Positions 1 to 10,809 of a DNA stretch of 64,000 bases are shown here, in pieces (position 1 is the first letter of the stretch; each line of letters starts with the position of its first letter). A program made the position numbers and the translations under genes. This stretch comes from Eustoma russellianum (Eukaryota; Streptophyta; Magnoliopsida; Gentianales; Gentianaceae): NCBI GenBank assembly GCA_036186865.1, contig AP025047.1, forward strand, positions 21,840,329-21,904,328. The letters run 5' to 3'. The notes beneath the pieces are model-generated. The model saw only the letters and a list, made by a program, of their open reading frames with translations, had not been told where the DNA came from and ran no database searches.

Positions 1-324
1 AAGAAGATAAGAAGGCCTTCAGTCAGTGAGAAAGAAATGATAAAGGAACACAGGAGTACAACGTCAACAGTGCAGAAATTGAGGAGAGTTGGACAGCTAC
101 AACTCTGCAGACTATGCAATCAAAAAGGTCACAACAAAAGAACTTGTCCAACCCATGTGAATGTACAGTCAAGCCTATCAGAAGAGGGATGGACAGGAGT
201 TGATGAGTTTGTTGCAACGTCAAGTGCCCCCCTCCTGTTGTCAGAAATGAAGTATCACAGCCAGATGAGGTCAGAAATATACCACCTTCAAGAACAGAAC
301 ATTCCAGGCCTAAGAAGATGGTGA
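1..324 (+). pseudogene. MULE (MURA-like) transposase C-terminal exon, partial
   Basis: The frame is open from the window edge to a stop at 322-324, so the 5' part lies outside. The protein starts with a basic KKIRRPS segment and then has a CCHC zinc knuckle, C-x2-C-x4-H-x4-C, within LCRLCNQKGHNKRTCP. A basic GRP-like linker followed by a knuckle of the form GHNxRTC is characteristic of the C-terminus of plant Mutator-like transposases; that attribution is family knowledge, not a database hit. The catalytic DDE domain is not in the window. The remaining residues resemble nothing I recognise. It could also be a domesticated MULE-derived gene or another knuckle protein. Confidence 0.5.
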
Positions 325-894
325 TATAACATATTAATAATGTACATTATATTAGCCACCTAACATAATAATAATTTTAATGGTTACAACCTGTCCGGAG
401 GAAACGTAGTCTTGATGATGGGAATGTTGATATGAACTGTCCAGGCCTTAATGATGTTCCAGAACAAGTGATGTCTCAGGTAATACAAGTTATTTGCTAA
501 TGCATTTGTGTAGTCCTCATGATGTTCTTTAAATTTATTTGTATTTATGTGGCATAGATTAATGATGAAGAAAACATACCAGCATTCGGTGAACACAATT
601 TACATGATGCACCCTCTGTTGTTTCTAAGGTAAAAACTGCAAATGTAAGTGCTTATATTTGGTTCATATGAGACATATGTTGATTGTGTTTGATTCACAG
701 ACCTTAAGTAAAAGTGATGCTTTTAGGCCACAGAGAATGGAAAAAATTGCTGGTTTAAGGCCACATAAAAAGAAAATGACCAAGGTATCATACCAGGTAT
801 GAGAATATGATTGATTGAATTTAAGTATGACGTCTATATATTCCTTAACTGTTTTGTTCATTACACACTATCCGTGGAGAAAACCAATTGACAA
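325..894. other. Gene-free AT-rich spacer, probably intronic
   Basis: No reading frame with recognisable content. Short coding-like islands (around 384-480 and 700-800) are separated by T-rich tracts, as expected for decayed introns of the flanking MULE-derived gene. Confidence 0.3.
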
Positions 895-1095
895 GTCATT
901 GAGATTGATGATCCGGAGAATGAGGAGACCCCTGTGAGTACTGCACCACCATGTCCTGTATCTAATCCGAATGTGAATGCTGCTGATGACCAGCCTCAAA
1001 TGCGTAATGTGTCAAGTGTCCCATCTCCAAAATTGGTCAAAGACAACGTGCTGAGTACATACATAAAGAGTCCAGATGAAGTCCTAAAAAAGTAG
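895..1095 (+). pseudogene. Possible further exon of the MULE-derived gene
   Basis: A 66-residue reading frame starts around VIEIDDPENEETP, is rich in P, S, N and D, and ends at a TAG at 1093-1095. Its base composition stands out from the AT-rich sequence on both sides, which looks intronic. It has the same strand as the zinc-knuckle exon and lies 0.6 kb downstream. It has no recognisable domain. I see no decisive splice acceptor, so joining it to the upstream exon is inference. Confidence 0.25.
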
Positions 1096-1721
1096 CCATA
1101 TTACATGAAACAACCGGGGACTGACAAGCTTAAACCTCACTTCATAAATGGGACGCACATTTGTGGCTGAAAGCAGTAGAAGGAAGAATGTTGAAGATGA
1201 TGATTCTCATGATTTAGCATAGGTCTTGCATTTAATTGTTAGGATCTTTTTTTGTATTTAGGAAAGATGCTTGAAACTATGCATCGCATTTGTGTTGGCT
1301 TTTGTATATGTAAGCATTTTTCTCTAAATTCTTGACACCCTATATTGCAGGGAGCAAAACTTCATTTCTTTGTTTATGGGTGTTGTCTCTTTCTTTGTTT
1401 TTCATGCATTATATCTTTTTTCGTTGACAATTCATAACAAACAATGTACTGCATAACAAACAATGGCATTAAAACACAAGATTCACACCAATAACCCATA
1501 ATACATATTCCATTCACCACTGTATTTGAGCATCACCAAAAACTTTTACACAAACCCAATAGCACCACAATTATTACAAAAGCCTACTAATTAAAACCAC
1601 AATGGCAATCTTGCAGGAATCCAAACCACTTCCATCACACATGCCCGGTCCAAAACACAACCAACAAAGTACATTACTTGCATCACCACTATTTCGTTCC
1701 TCATACAATGAATAAAAATAT

Positions 1722-2150
1722 CTATGAACAAATCAATAACCCTGTTAAAATCTTTCCTTTCCAAACCATCTTCCTAATCTTCTCCTCATTCCCTTTAAAT
1801 TGCTGTATTTGCTTCTCATAACGGCTACACTTCTGCAGCAGCCCAGGTATTATATCGCAAGCTCGCGCACAAATCGGTCCATCTATCCATTCAAAAAATC
1901 CACATCCCTCATCATCGAACTGAAATAAAAACGCATAAACTTTATTTGTTTCTTTCCTACATCAAACGCGAGGAAAAATATATACTATCATAATACATCT
2001 ACTTACCCGCCAATTTGGACATGTGAGAAACCTTCGTCCGGGATTAGTTTCTATCCATGAAGTTTCTTCTGCAGCTACTAATCCGCATCTACACCTTCGT
2101 TGGGGAAGACTCCTCCGATTTACAGACCTCGAATTATGTGAAGACATCAA
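1722..2150 (-). CDS. Small GRF-type zinc-finger protein (At4g04775-like), two exons
   Basis: Exon 1 runs 2150 to 2007 (48 codons) and ends at a GTAAGT donor. Exon 2 runs 1919 to 1722 and follows a TTTCAG acceptor; the intron is 87 nt and in phase 0. The spliced product is 113 residues. The GRF zinc finger is split by the intron: CRCG and NPGRRFLTCPNW come from exon 1, and CGFFEWIDGP from exon 2. CARACDIIPGLL and a basic helical tail rich in K, Q and E follow. This is the layout of the small plant GRF-finger proteins typified by uncharacterized At4g04775-like genes, whose role is unknown but probably nucleic-acid binding. It is convergent with the MULE fragment and may be a passenger of that transposon. 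No lesion is seen. Confidence 0.7.
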
Positions 2151-2513
2151 CTGTGATTTGGGTATGTCTCCTTCTTGATTGAAGAATGATGGAAACCGAA
2201 TTGGAGGGAAAGTGGTGTGGAGGAAAAGGAAGACAGATTATACGGCTTGTGAAGGGAGTAAAGGGACGACGGATTTAGGGCTTGTGAAGGAGTGAATTTG
2301 AGGAATATTTGGAGTGACAGTGGTGTTGGGGAAGGGGAGCAACGACAATTATAGGGGTTGACAGAGTTTTAGAGGGAAAGGTTTGTTGGGGGAGAAGGAG
2401 AAAATCCACCATGGCAGGAACGAATCCACCGTGGCATGAAACTTTCAGACAAAACTGATTAAAAAATGGTTTTTTCGACAACACAGGCTACACTAGGTCA
2501 TCTTCCGGTGACT

Positions 2514-2617
2514 GGCTACAAGTGAGCCATCATCGACAAAGACTGGATGTTAAGTGAGTTTCATCAACGTTAGGCTGCTAACTGAGTAATGCGCCAAACG
2601 TTAGGCTAATAAGTGAG
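2514..2617. repeat. Four ~30-bp-spaced direct repeats, possible transposon subterminal region
   Basis: The core GGCTnnnAAGTGAG occurs with variations at 2514, 2545, 2573 and 2604. Two of the copies are preceded by AACGTTA. Such periodic repeats are common in transposon termini, so this may be the right end of the MULE whose genes lie at 1-2150. The opposite terminus would be left of the window and cannot be compared. Confidence 0.35.
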
Positions 2618-3210
2618 ATTTCTCCTTTGCTAAATTTTGGTTCTCCCATTTTCGGCTTCTAATTGAATCATCTGAGTTTTCCTTTTTCATCCTTTTTCAT
2701 TGATCCAATCCAATTCCAAATCCAGAAAAAGTGAACATTTCAAACGAATATTTGTTCCAAAACAAACAATTACCAAAACAAATTACAATATCATGGAATT
2801 TCCACGTTCTTTAAGCTACTGTATCCTCACTGGCATGTTCTTATGGTGATTCAATAGCAGTTAGATTGCGAACAAGAGCTGTTAGAGTTTGCTGGGTTTT
2901 TATGTGTACTCATTTTTGGTGTTGTATTCTTTTTCACCATGAACGTGAAAAGGTGAGGACGTGCGAAATTCACCGACACCAATCATCAGGTCTAGTTATG
3001 AGATTGTCCTTTAAGTTGCTTTTTTTTTCCTTTTGGGAAATGTCCTTTTAGTTTTTTTGGACATCCGTATTTAGACAGGGATGTGATTGAAAGACGCATA
3101 TGTTAAAAGTTCATAATGTTGGTGAAGAGTTAAAAGATCTACTAACAAACTTATGTTTCCCAATATTTCTTTTTCTTTTCTTTTCCTAAAAAAGTGGGAA
3201 AAACAATAAT

Positions 3211-3293
<83 letters not shown>

Positions 3294-3738
3294 GCTCACT
3301 CAAAGTCTTTTTACGATTTGACGCAATTTTCATTATGTGTCATCGAAGAACAACTTTTATCTGTTTTTAAAATAAGTATATAGTTATGTACATCTGATCC
3401 CTCCATGCTATGTCATAGACAAAAGCTCATTCCTTAAAGTAATTTTCTTGTTGTTGTTGCTTTAAGAGGAAGAAGGTGCAGCCATTTTTTTTTTGTTGGG
3501 GGGGGGGGGGGGGGACGGAGGATGGCCTATCTATCTAGCCAGAACAAAAGGTGCAATTATCCGTGCTTGTTCATTACAATCAACTCCATCAATAAAGGTT
3601 TGAATCTCCATTTCAAAGAGTTTTGTTGTTTCATTAAGATTTTTTTTTTTGGGATATAATCACGGTATGTCGCCCTCCCTTCATTTCCGTTAAAAAAAAA
3701 ATTTAAATCAGGACTTCAGTATATGTTTGTCGATATAT
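2618..3738. other. Gene-free region with microsatellite and poly-G
   Basis: I see no gene. It contains a (TA)n tract at about 3213-3250 running directly into (TG)n at 3251-3291, a 17-G homopolymer at 3498-3514, and several poly-T and poly-A runs. The homopolymers make the local assembly less reliable. Confidence 0.6.
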
Positions 3739-4371
3739 GTTCACAGGTTGCTTAGGTATTTGAAGGGTAATCCTGGTCAGGGCTTATTGTTTCCCAGCAC
3801 AGGTTCAAAATTGCTTAAGGCTTATTCAGATTCAGACTGGGCTGGGTGTACTGAAACCAGAAGGTCTATTACAGGATATTGTATGTTCTTTGGTAATGCT
3901 TTAGTATCCTGGAAAGCAAAGAAACAGACTACAATCTCAAGGTCCTCCTCAGAGGCTGAATACAGGTCACTTGCTGCAGCTACTTGTGAAGTGCAGTGGT
4001 TGTTGTACTTGTTGAAAGACCTAGGCATAGAACAGAAAGAGCCTGTAGAACTGTTTTGTGATAATAAGAGTGCCATATATATTGTTGAAAATCTAGTTTT
4101 CCATGAAAGGACAAAGCATATAGAGGTGGATTGTCATGTGGTCAGAGATAAGTTTCAAGAGGGGGTGATTAAGCCAATGCCAGTCAAAACTGAGTTTCAG
4201 GTGGCTGATCTGTTCACTAAGGCATTGAGTTCTCAAAGGTTGCAATTTCTGACTTCTGCATTAGGGGTCTGTAACATTTACAAGAAGTCAGAATTGAGGA
4301 GGGGTGTTAAAGATATGGATGCACTGGTGCAAGAAATAGGAAGTGGCAAGAAGGTCTTGGTTGGTGGTTAG
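3739..4371 (+). pseudogene. Truncated copia family A pol 3' end (RNase H) upstream of the first A LTR
   Basis: This stretch matches the 3' end of the full family A pol (8932-9561) almost base for base. It covers the RNase H domain with SDSDWAG, SSSEAEYRS, CDNKSA and HERTKHIEVDCHVVRD. It runs into a polypurine tract and the LTR at 4305; the stop at 4369-4371 lies inside the LTR. To its left the similarity stops abruptly at 3739. It therefore belongs to a second, left-truncated family A unit that shares the 4305-4895 LTR with the complete unit on its right. It has GAAAAT where the full copy has CAAAAT, and EAEYR where the full copy has EVEYR. Confidence 0.85.
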
Positions 4372-4895
4372 CCATGGCATGTGCTTGGCATGGATGGTTG
4401 GCTAGGTGCTTGAGTCTTGGCGCGGATGGTAGCACAAGACTTAGACCTTGGCACGTGTGGCATGGTTGGCGTGCTTGGCACGCTGGAACGGAACTAAGTC
4501 TTGGCACGTATGGCACGGTTGGCGTGCTTGGCATGTTGGGACCGCAAGACTTCATAAGGCTGGCACGGGTGACATGCGGGAGTTGGTTTAAGCTCGGTAT
4601 AGCAGAGTTTGCTGGTGCAGTAGTAAACTAGCTCGTTTCTCACGTGTGTTTTTTTTGTATTTCTAGATACTTCTTTAGATTAGTATAAATACATGTATTA
4701 GCTGTACATTTGAGGTGTGAGAAAGCAAAATAAAATTTCAGAATTTTCCTTTTCTTCTTCCTCAAGTTGAGGTTTCTCTCTGGCGTCATAGCGTACTTTC
4801 GCTCACTCCGAGCTTCTCCACAGAAAATTGTTTCTTGTTTGTTACGTCTTGATCAACTTGATCATTTGTTTTTGATTTCTATCAGAATTTTGACA
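4305..4895 (+). repeat. LTR of element A (left, 591 bp)
   Basis: It starts TGTTAAAG directly after a purine tract and ends TTTTGACA directly before the primer-binding site. The U3 part contains two GC-rich, imperfect ~60-bp tandem units built on CTTGGCACG / GGTTGGCGTGCTTGGCA (about 4380-4545). The first 67 bp also encode the C-terminus of pol from the unit on its left. Confidence 0.9.
4684..4691 (+). promoter_or_regulatory. TATA box in element A LTR
   Basis: TATAAATA lies in the LTR about 210 bp before its end, where the U3/R boundary is expected. A possible polyadenylation-type AATAAAA motif follows at about 4729. The same box recurs in the right LTR. Confidence 0.6.
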
Positions 4896-4907
4896 TGGTA
4901 TCAGAGC
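4896..4907 (+). other. Primer-binding site (tRNA-iMet) of element A
   Basis: TGGTATCAGAGC follows the LTR immediately. It is complementary to the 3' end of plant initiator tRNA-Met, as is usual for plant copia elements. Confidence 0.9.
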
Positions 4908-4999
4908 GATGACAATTCGATATTGATTCATCGTATGCTCATGATCAAACGCTGCATCACAACATTTGTCTTACGAATCATTGTAATTGAAGTATAGCC

Positions 5000-6868
5000 A
5001 TGGCGAACACGAGTGCTGCTTCATCTAGCTCACGAAGCAATCACGTAAACAATGAGAATCCAGCAAGTAGCCCGTACTACTTGCATCCAAATGATAGTCC
5101 AGCAATAGTCTTGGTTCAACCTCCACTCAATCCACATAATTACCACTCTTGGAGCAGAACATTTCAAATGGCGCTGTTAGTGAAGAACAAAACCTGTTTC
5201 ATAGACGGATCTATGCCTAAACCTATACAAAATGATCCTCAATTTCAGGCATGGAGGCAGGTAAACACCATGATCCAATCCTGGATCATGAACTGCGTCT
5301 CTCCTTCAATTGCACAAAGTGTAATGTGGTACGATAGTGCTCTAGATGTGTGGAATGATTTAGCTATGAGGTATGGAAGTGGTGATCCTTTCAGGTTATC
5401 TGATTTATTGTGTGAATTTTATGCTGTGAAGCAAGAAAATCTTAGCGTGAATGATTACTTTACGAAGCTGAAGGTACTATGGGAAGAATTAGCTTCATTA
5501 AGATCTGTACCAAAATGTGATTGTCTTCGTTGTGTGTGTGATATAACTAAAAAGGTGAATCAATTCATTGAGAGTGATTACGTTATAAAATTTGTAAAAG
5601 GCTTGAATGAGGAGTTCGATCCAGTGAGATCACAGGTTTTCGTGATGACTCCTCTGCCGGATATTAAAACTGTTTTTGCGATGGCACTGAAGTTTGAAAG
5701 GAAGATCACTAGTAATTCTGTGTCAACTAGCTTTAGTAATGCACCTACAGCATTGATTTCGAATTGTGATGATCAAGAGAGCTTTGTAGCGAATACGTAT
5801 GTTAATAAGAAGCAAGGGCAGACATATAGGAGAGGAAATGGAAGATTTTATCAAGAAGGAAACAAACGTTTGCAATGTAACCACTGTGGTATGATAGGAC
5901 ATACAAGTGATAGATGCTACAGAAAGCATGGATTTCCTCCTGGATTCAAGTTTAAGAATCAAGTAAACGCAGCTGAGGTGGTTGAAGAGAAGTCTCAGAA
6001 CTGTGATGCTGAGATGCCTTTGTCTGGTTTATTTCCACAGGCTACGCAGTCTCTTACTCAAAAACAGTTTACTAAACTTTTGAAATTGTTGGATATTGAT
6101 GATGCTGTTTCAGGAAGCAGTGGAAATAAGGAAGTGCAAGGAGCTGTCATGACGGCACAAACTGGTATATCCACAGGTAAGCGTTCTGTAAGTACTGATT
6201 GCGTTTGGATCTTGGATTCAGGAGCCACTGACCATATTTCATGTTCCTTGGCTTTGTTTCAGTCTTATAATCCCATTGATCATGTTTCTATTAAGCTCCC
6301 TAACAATGTCACAGTTGATTCTACTCATAGAGGAGTTGTTATATTACACAGTGGTCTGGTCTTGAAGGATGTCTTATATGTTCCTTCATTCTCTTTCAAC
6401 CTTGTCTCTCTCAGCAAGCTTACTGACTCCCCTCATCTGCTTGTTTCATTTCATGATTCTGGTTGTTTAATTCAGGATCAGTTGTCCAGGAGGATGATTG
6501 GTTCAGCTAGGAAGCATCATGGGCTTTATTATTTACATGATTCCAGTTTGCCTCTGCAGTGTGGAGACTCCAGTACATGTCTTTTACCTTCTGCTTTGTC
6601 TTCTTCTAGTCTTAACTCTGATTCATATCTGTGGCATGCCAGACTTGGGCATGCCTCATCAACTAGAATACAAGAGTTACATAGATCTCATCCAGAAATA
6701 CCTTCTTTTGATCAGAATAATGTTTGTACAGTTTGTCCCTTGGCAAAATTGAAAAGATCACCGTTTCCTATATCTGCTACAGCCTCTAAGTGTCCTTTTG
6801 ATGTTATTCATGTTGATATATGGGGCCCTTATAGGCACCGTACAATGTACAATCAAAGGTATTTTTGA
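5000..6868 (+). pseudogene. Element A gag-protease-integrase N-part (622 aa, before frameshift)
   Basis: The ATG at 5000 sits about 90 nt after the primer site. The gag part starts with a copia gag head (YYLHPNDSPAIVLVQPPL, HSWSR) and has the zinc knuckle CNHCGMIGHTSDRC near residue 295. The protease active site is DSGAT near residue 410. The integrase zinc finger HARLGHAS..CTVC and the start of the catalytic core (HVDIWGPY) follow. The frame ends at a TGA at 6866-6868 inside the integrase core, where element B reads on. A T run here is one base short compared with the family. Gag, protease and integrase were originally one polyprotein with the 6865-9561 frame. Homopolymer sequencing error is an alternative to a genuine mutation. 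Confidence 0.85.
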
Positions 6869-9561
6869 CTATAGTTGATGACTGTTCAAGGTATACCTGG
6901 ATATATCTGCTTAAGGCAAAATCTGAAGTTAGACAAATTTTGCAAAGTTTCTTTCATTATGTGTTTACTCAATTCAATGTTCATATCAAGGTTGTCAGAA
7001 GTGATAATGGACTTGAATTTAAAATGACTGAATTTTATATGCAACATGGGGTAGTCCATCAAACAACCTGTAGCCACACTCCTCAACAGAATGGAGTGGT
7101 TGAAAGGAAGCATCAACATCTTTTGGTTGTAGCTAGAGCACTTAGATTTCATGCTTCATTGCCCATTGATTATTGGGGATTCTGTCTTCAGCATGCTACA
7201 TATCTGATAAATTTGATGCCATCTCCTGTACTTCAGTGTAAAACTCCTTATGAGATTTTGCATCAGAATCAGCCTGTATATACTCATCTCAGAGTGTTTG
7301 GGTGTTTAGCTTTTGCGTGTGACAACACTCCTCATAGAGCTAAGTTTGCACCCAGAGCTTTTCCTTGTGTCTTTCTTGGATTTCCCATGAATACAAAGGG
7401 GTACATTGTTCAAAAGCTGGAAGACAAGTCTGTTGTTGTGTCTAGAGATGTCTTGTTTCATGAAAACTCTTTCCCATTCTCTAATGGATCTTCCTTGCCA
7501 TCAGCATCAGTCTCAGTTCCTCATGCTGTGACTGATGCACCTCTGCCTCCGTGCCCATCACCTCCTCAAGTACATCCTTTGCATCAGTTGCCACCATCTC
7601 CTGATGCTCTTCATTCAGATGAAACTGAGTCGTCCTCAGTGTCACCAGTGCCTTCAGCGTGTTCCTCTCCTTCTTCATCCTCAAAGGAGTCAGTGTCCCC
7701 TCCAAGCAATCAGATGCCCATAACTCACCTGGAGGTCCATTTGCCCCCTGTCTCTGATTCTGATCATAGACGTGTTAGGCAGAGACATGCTCCATCTTAT
7801 TTGCAGGATTATTATTGCAATCTCAGTCACTCTTCTGTTGCTTTAGAGCCATCTGAGTCTGTGCCATATCCTATACAGTCATTTCATTCTCTTGAAGCTT
7901 TGGCTCCTGAATACAAGTCCTACGTCCTTAGCATCAGTACTGAGCAGGAACCTGTGACTTATCAGCAGGCTGCTACATCAGCAGCCTGGCAGCAAGCTAT
8001 GCAGGTTGAGTTGGCAGCTTTGGAGGCTACACGTACCTGGAACATTGTTCCCTTGCCACCTGGTAAGCAGCCCATTGGCTGTAAGTGGGTGTATAAGGTT
8101 AAGCGCAAGGCTGATGGGTCAATTGAACGATATAAAGCAAGGCTAGTGGCTAAGGGATACACTCAGCAACCAGGTATAGATTATGTTGACACCTTCTCAC
8201 CTGTGGCAAAAATGACTTCTGTGCGTCTCCTTTTAGCTTTGGCATCTGTGAATCATTGGCATGTGTATCAGTTAGATATAAATAATGCCTTTCTTCATGG
8301 TGATTTATACCAGGAAATTTATATGGAGTTGCCTCAAGGAGTTCAGTCTTCCATTCCTAATGCAGTTTGCAAGCTTCAGAAATCTCTTTATGGGCTTAAA
8401 CAAGCCAGTAGACAATGGAATGAAAAGCTTACTGTGTATTTACTGTCTCAGGGTTATAAACAGTCCAAAAATGATTATACCTTGTTTACTAAACGAACCT
8501 CAGATTCTTTCATAGCTTTGCTCATTTACGTTGATGACATTATTGTAGCTAGTGATTCATTGTCTCATATTCAGGCTCTGAAAGCTCATTTACATTCCAC
8601 ATTTCAGATCAAAGATTTAGGTGTTCTGAGGTACTTTCTGGGACTTGAGGTGGCAAGGTCTCAGGGGGGGATTATGATTTGTCAAAGAAAATATGCAATG
8701 GAACTATTAGAAGAGACAGGTTTTTTGGCTGCCAAGCCTGCCTTGACACCTATGGAACAAAATTTAAAACTGGAACATAATGATTCACCTCTATTTTCAG
8801 ATGTTTCTTGTTACAGGAGAATTATTAGAAAGTTATTGTATCTCACTATTACAAGACCTGACATTTCATATGCTGTGCAACAATTAAGTCAGTTCTTAGA
8901 TTGTCCCACAGAAATGCACATGAAGGCTGTTCACAGGTTGCTTAGGTATTTTAAGGGTAATCCTGGTCAGGGCTTATTGTTTCCCAGCACAGGTTCAAAA
9001 TTGCTTAAGGCTTATTCAGATTCAGACTGGGCTGGGTGTACTGAAACCAGAAGGTCTATTACAGGATATTGTATGTTCCTTGGTAATGCTTTAGTATCAT
9101 GGAAAGCAAAGAAACAGACTACAGTCTCAAGGTCCTCCTCAGAGGTTGAATACAGGTCACTTGCTGCAGCTACTTGTGAAGTGCAGTGGTTGTTGTACTT
9201 GTTGAAAGACCTAGGCATAGAACAGAAAGAGCCTGTAGAACTGTTTTGTGATAATAAGAGTGCCATATATATTGTTCAAAATCCAGTTTTCCATGAAAGG
9301 ACAAAGCATATAGAGGTGGATTGTCATGTGGTCAGAGATAAGTTTCAAGAGGGGGTGATTAAGCCAATGCCAGTCAAAACTGAGTTTCAGGTTGCTGATC
9401 TGTTCACTAAGGCATTGAGTTCTCAAAGGTTGCAATTTCTGACTTCTGCATTAGGGGTCTGTAACATTTACAAGAAGTCAGAATTGAGGGGGGGTGTTAA
9501 AGATATGGATGCACTGGTGCAAGAAATAGGAAGTGGCAAGAAGGTCTTGGTTGGTGGTTAG
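6865..9561 (+). pseudogene. Element A integrase C-part, reverse transcriptase and RNase H (after frameshift)
   Basis: The frame continues the integrase core with VRSDNGLEF and PQQNGVVERKH. The RT follows, from about WVYKVKRKADG to the catalytic YVDD, and then RNase H with SDSDWAGC, SSSEVEYRS, CDNKSA and the HERTKHIEVD block. About 897 residues are open. The stop at 9559-9561 is 67 nt inside the 3' LTR, so the last ~22 residues are LTR-encoded. It has no start codon of its own, and its true N-terminus lies in the preceding frame. Apart from the one-base break, all catalytic residues I can check are present. Confidence 0.88.
9486..9494 (+). other. Polypurine tract of element A
   Basis: GAGGGGGGG abuts the 3' LTR start TGTTAAAG. 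It is the expected primer for plus-strand synthesis. The copy before the left LTR reads GAGGAGGGG. Confidence 0.8.
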
Positions 9562-10087
9562 CCATGGCATGTGCTTGGCATGGATGGTTGGCTAGGTGCT
9601 TGAGTCTTGGCGCGGATGGTAGCACAAGACTTAGACCTTGGCACGTGTGGCATGGTTGGCGTGCTTGGCACGCTGGAACGGAACTAAGTCTTGGCACGTA
9701 TGGCACGGTTGGCGTGCTTGGCACGTTGGGACCGCAAGACTTCATAAGGCTGGCACGGGTGACATGCGGGAGTTGGTTTAAGCTCGGTATAGCAGAGTTT
9801 GCTGGTGCAGTAGTAAACTAGCTCGTTTCTCACGTGTGTTTTTTTTTTGTATTTCTAGATACTTCTTTAGATTAGTATAAATACATGTATTAGCTGTACA
9901 TTTGAGGTGTGAGAAAGCAAAATAAAATTTCAGAATTTTCCTTTTCTTCTTCCTCAAGTTGAGGTTTCTCTCTGGCGTCATAGCGTACTTTCGCTCACTC
10001 CGAGCTTCTCCACAGCAAATTGTTTCTTGTTTGTTACGTCTTGATCAACTTAATCATTTGTTTTTAATTTCTATCAGAATTTTGACA
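9495..10087 (+). repeat. LTR of element A (right, 593 bp)
   Basis: Same termini and tandem GC-rich units as the left LTR. It is 2 bp longer because of a longer T run near 9839. It ends TTTTGACA, and laccase coding sequence begins at the next base. Confidence 0.9.
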
Positions 10088-10799
10088 CACCAACTGCCCA
10101 CAAATTCTTAAGCAATCTAACAGGACTTGTTACGGCACCATTCTATGGGGAAGTACCACATGAGGTGGACAATCAAATGTTTATCACGGTAGGGTTAAGT
10201 TTGGCTGCATGTGGAGGACCAGGAAACGCTAGTTGCCCCGGTCCGCTTGGCCAAAGGGTTGCTGCTAGCATGAATAACGAGTCATTTGTATTGCCATCTA
10301 AGATGTCCATGCTGCAAGCATTCTTTCAGAAAATACCAGGAGTCTATACCACCGACTTTCCTGATCAACCGTACATGAGGTTCGACTACACAGATCCTAG
10401 CAATATTTTAAAACCTGCATTTGTGATGACCACAAAGTCAACAAAGATAAAGTCTCTTAAGTTTAATTCAACGGTTCAGATAGTCTTGCAAGACACATCT
10501 TTGGTAACCGTAGATAATCATCCAATGCACTTGCATGGTTTCAACTTCTATGTTATGGCACAAGGTTTTGGAAACTTCAACCCTGCAACTGACACAAGGA
10601 AGTTTAATTTTATCAATCCACAACAACGGACCTCAATTGGAGTCCCAACGGGAGGATGGGCTGTAATCCGTTTTCGGGCAGATAATCCAGGATTATGGTT
10701 CTTTCACTGTCACTTGGATCCACATTTGCATACGGGTTTGGCTACTGCTTTTGTAGTTGACAACGGCCCAACTCCATCGACTACACTGCCCGCGCCACC
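10088..10799 (+). pseudogene. Laccase copy 1 (LAC1) 3' fragment, left of the scaffold gap
   Basis: The fragment begins within the coding exon at the residues PTAHKF, directly after element A. It reads in frame through the type-2/3 copper motif HPMHLHGFNF and the type-1/3 motif HCHLDPHLHTGL up to a run of Ns. It corresponds to exon 5 of LAC3 (51581 onward), without the 5' exons. The same sequence reappears after the gap at 11093, so it is probably one locus represented twice. With no N-terminal copper motifs it cannot encode an active oxidase. Confidence 0.85.
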
Positions 10800-10809
10800 N
10801 NNNNNNNNN
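10800..10809. other. Scaffold gap (10 N)
   Basis: Ten consecutive Ns lie between two contig ends. The sequence to the right (10810-11804) repeats the sequence to the left (9803-10799), apart from a 2-base T-run difference, so the gap probably joins two overlapping contigs. Confidence 0.95.

Larger units (their letters stand above)
4305..10087 (+). mobile_element. Copia retrotransposon A: complete LTR-gag-pol-LTR unit
   Basis: TG..CA LTRs at 4305-4895 and 9495-10087 flank a tRNA-iMet primer site, a gag-pol reading frame and a purine tract. The order PR-INT-RT-RNase H identifies Ty1/copia. The LTRs differ by about four substitutions and a T-run length change in 591 bp. The right LTR joins laccase coding sequence (CACCAACTGCC), showing insertion into LAC1. 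The matching left flank and TSD are missing because the unit at 3739-4304 and an adjacent deletion replaced them. Gag-pol is broken once, by a single-base loss in the integrase. Confidence 0.9.

Noticed and set aside
3151..3333. Open frame with HTHTHT/IYIYIY repeats
   Set aside because: Translation of the TA/TG microsatellite on the minus strand, not a gene.
4374..4631. 85-residue frame with WHGW-type repeats in the A LTR
   Set aside because: Results from the GC-rich tandem units of U3; both LTR copies have it and nothing suggests translation.
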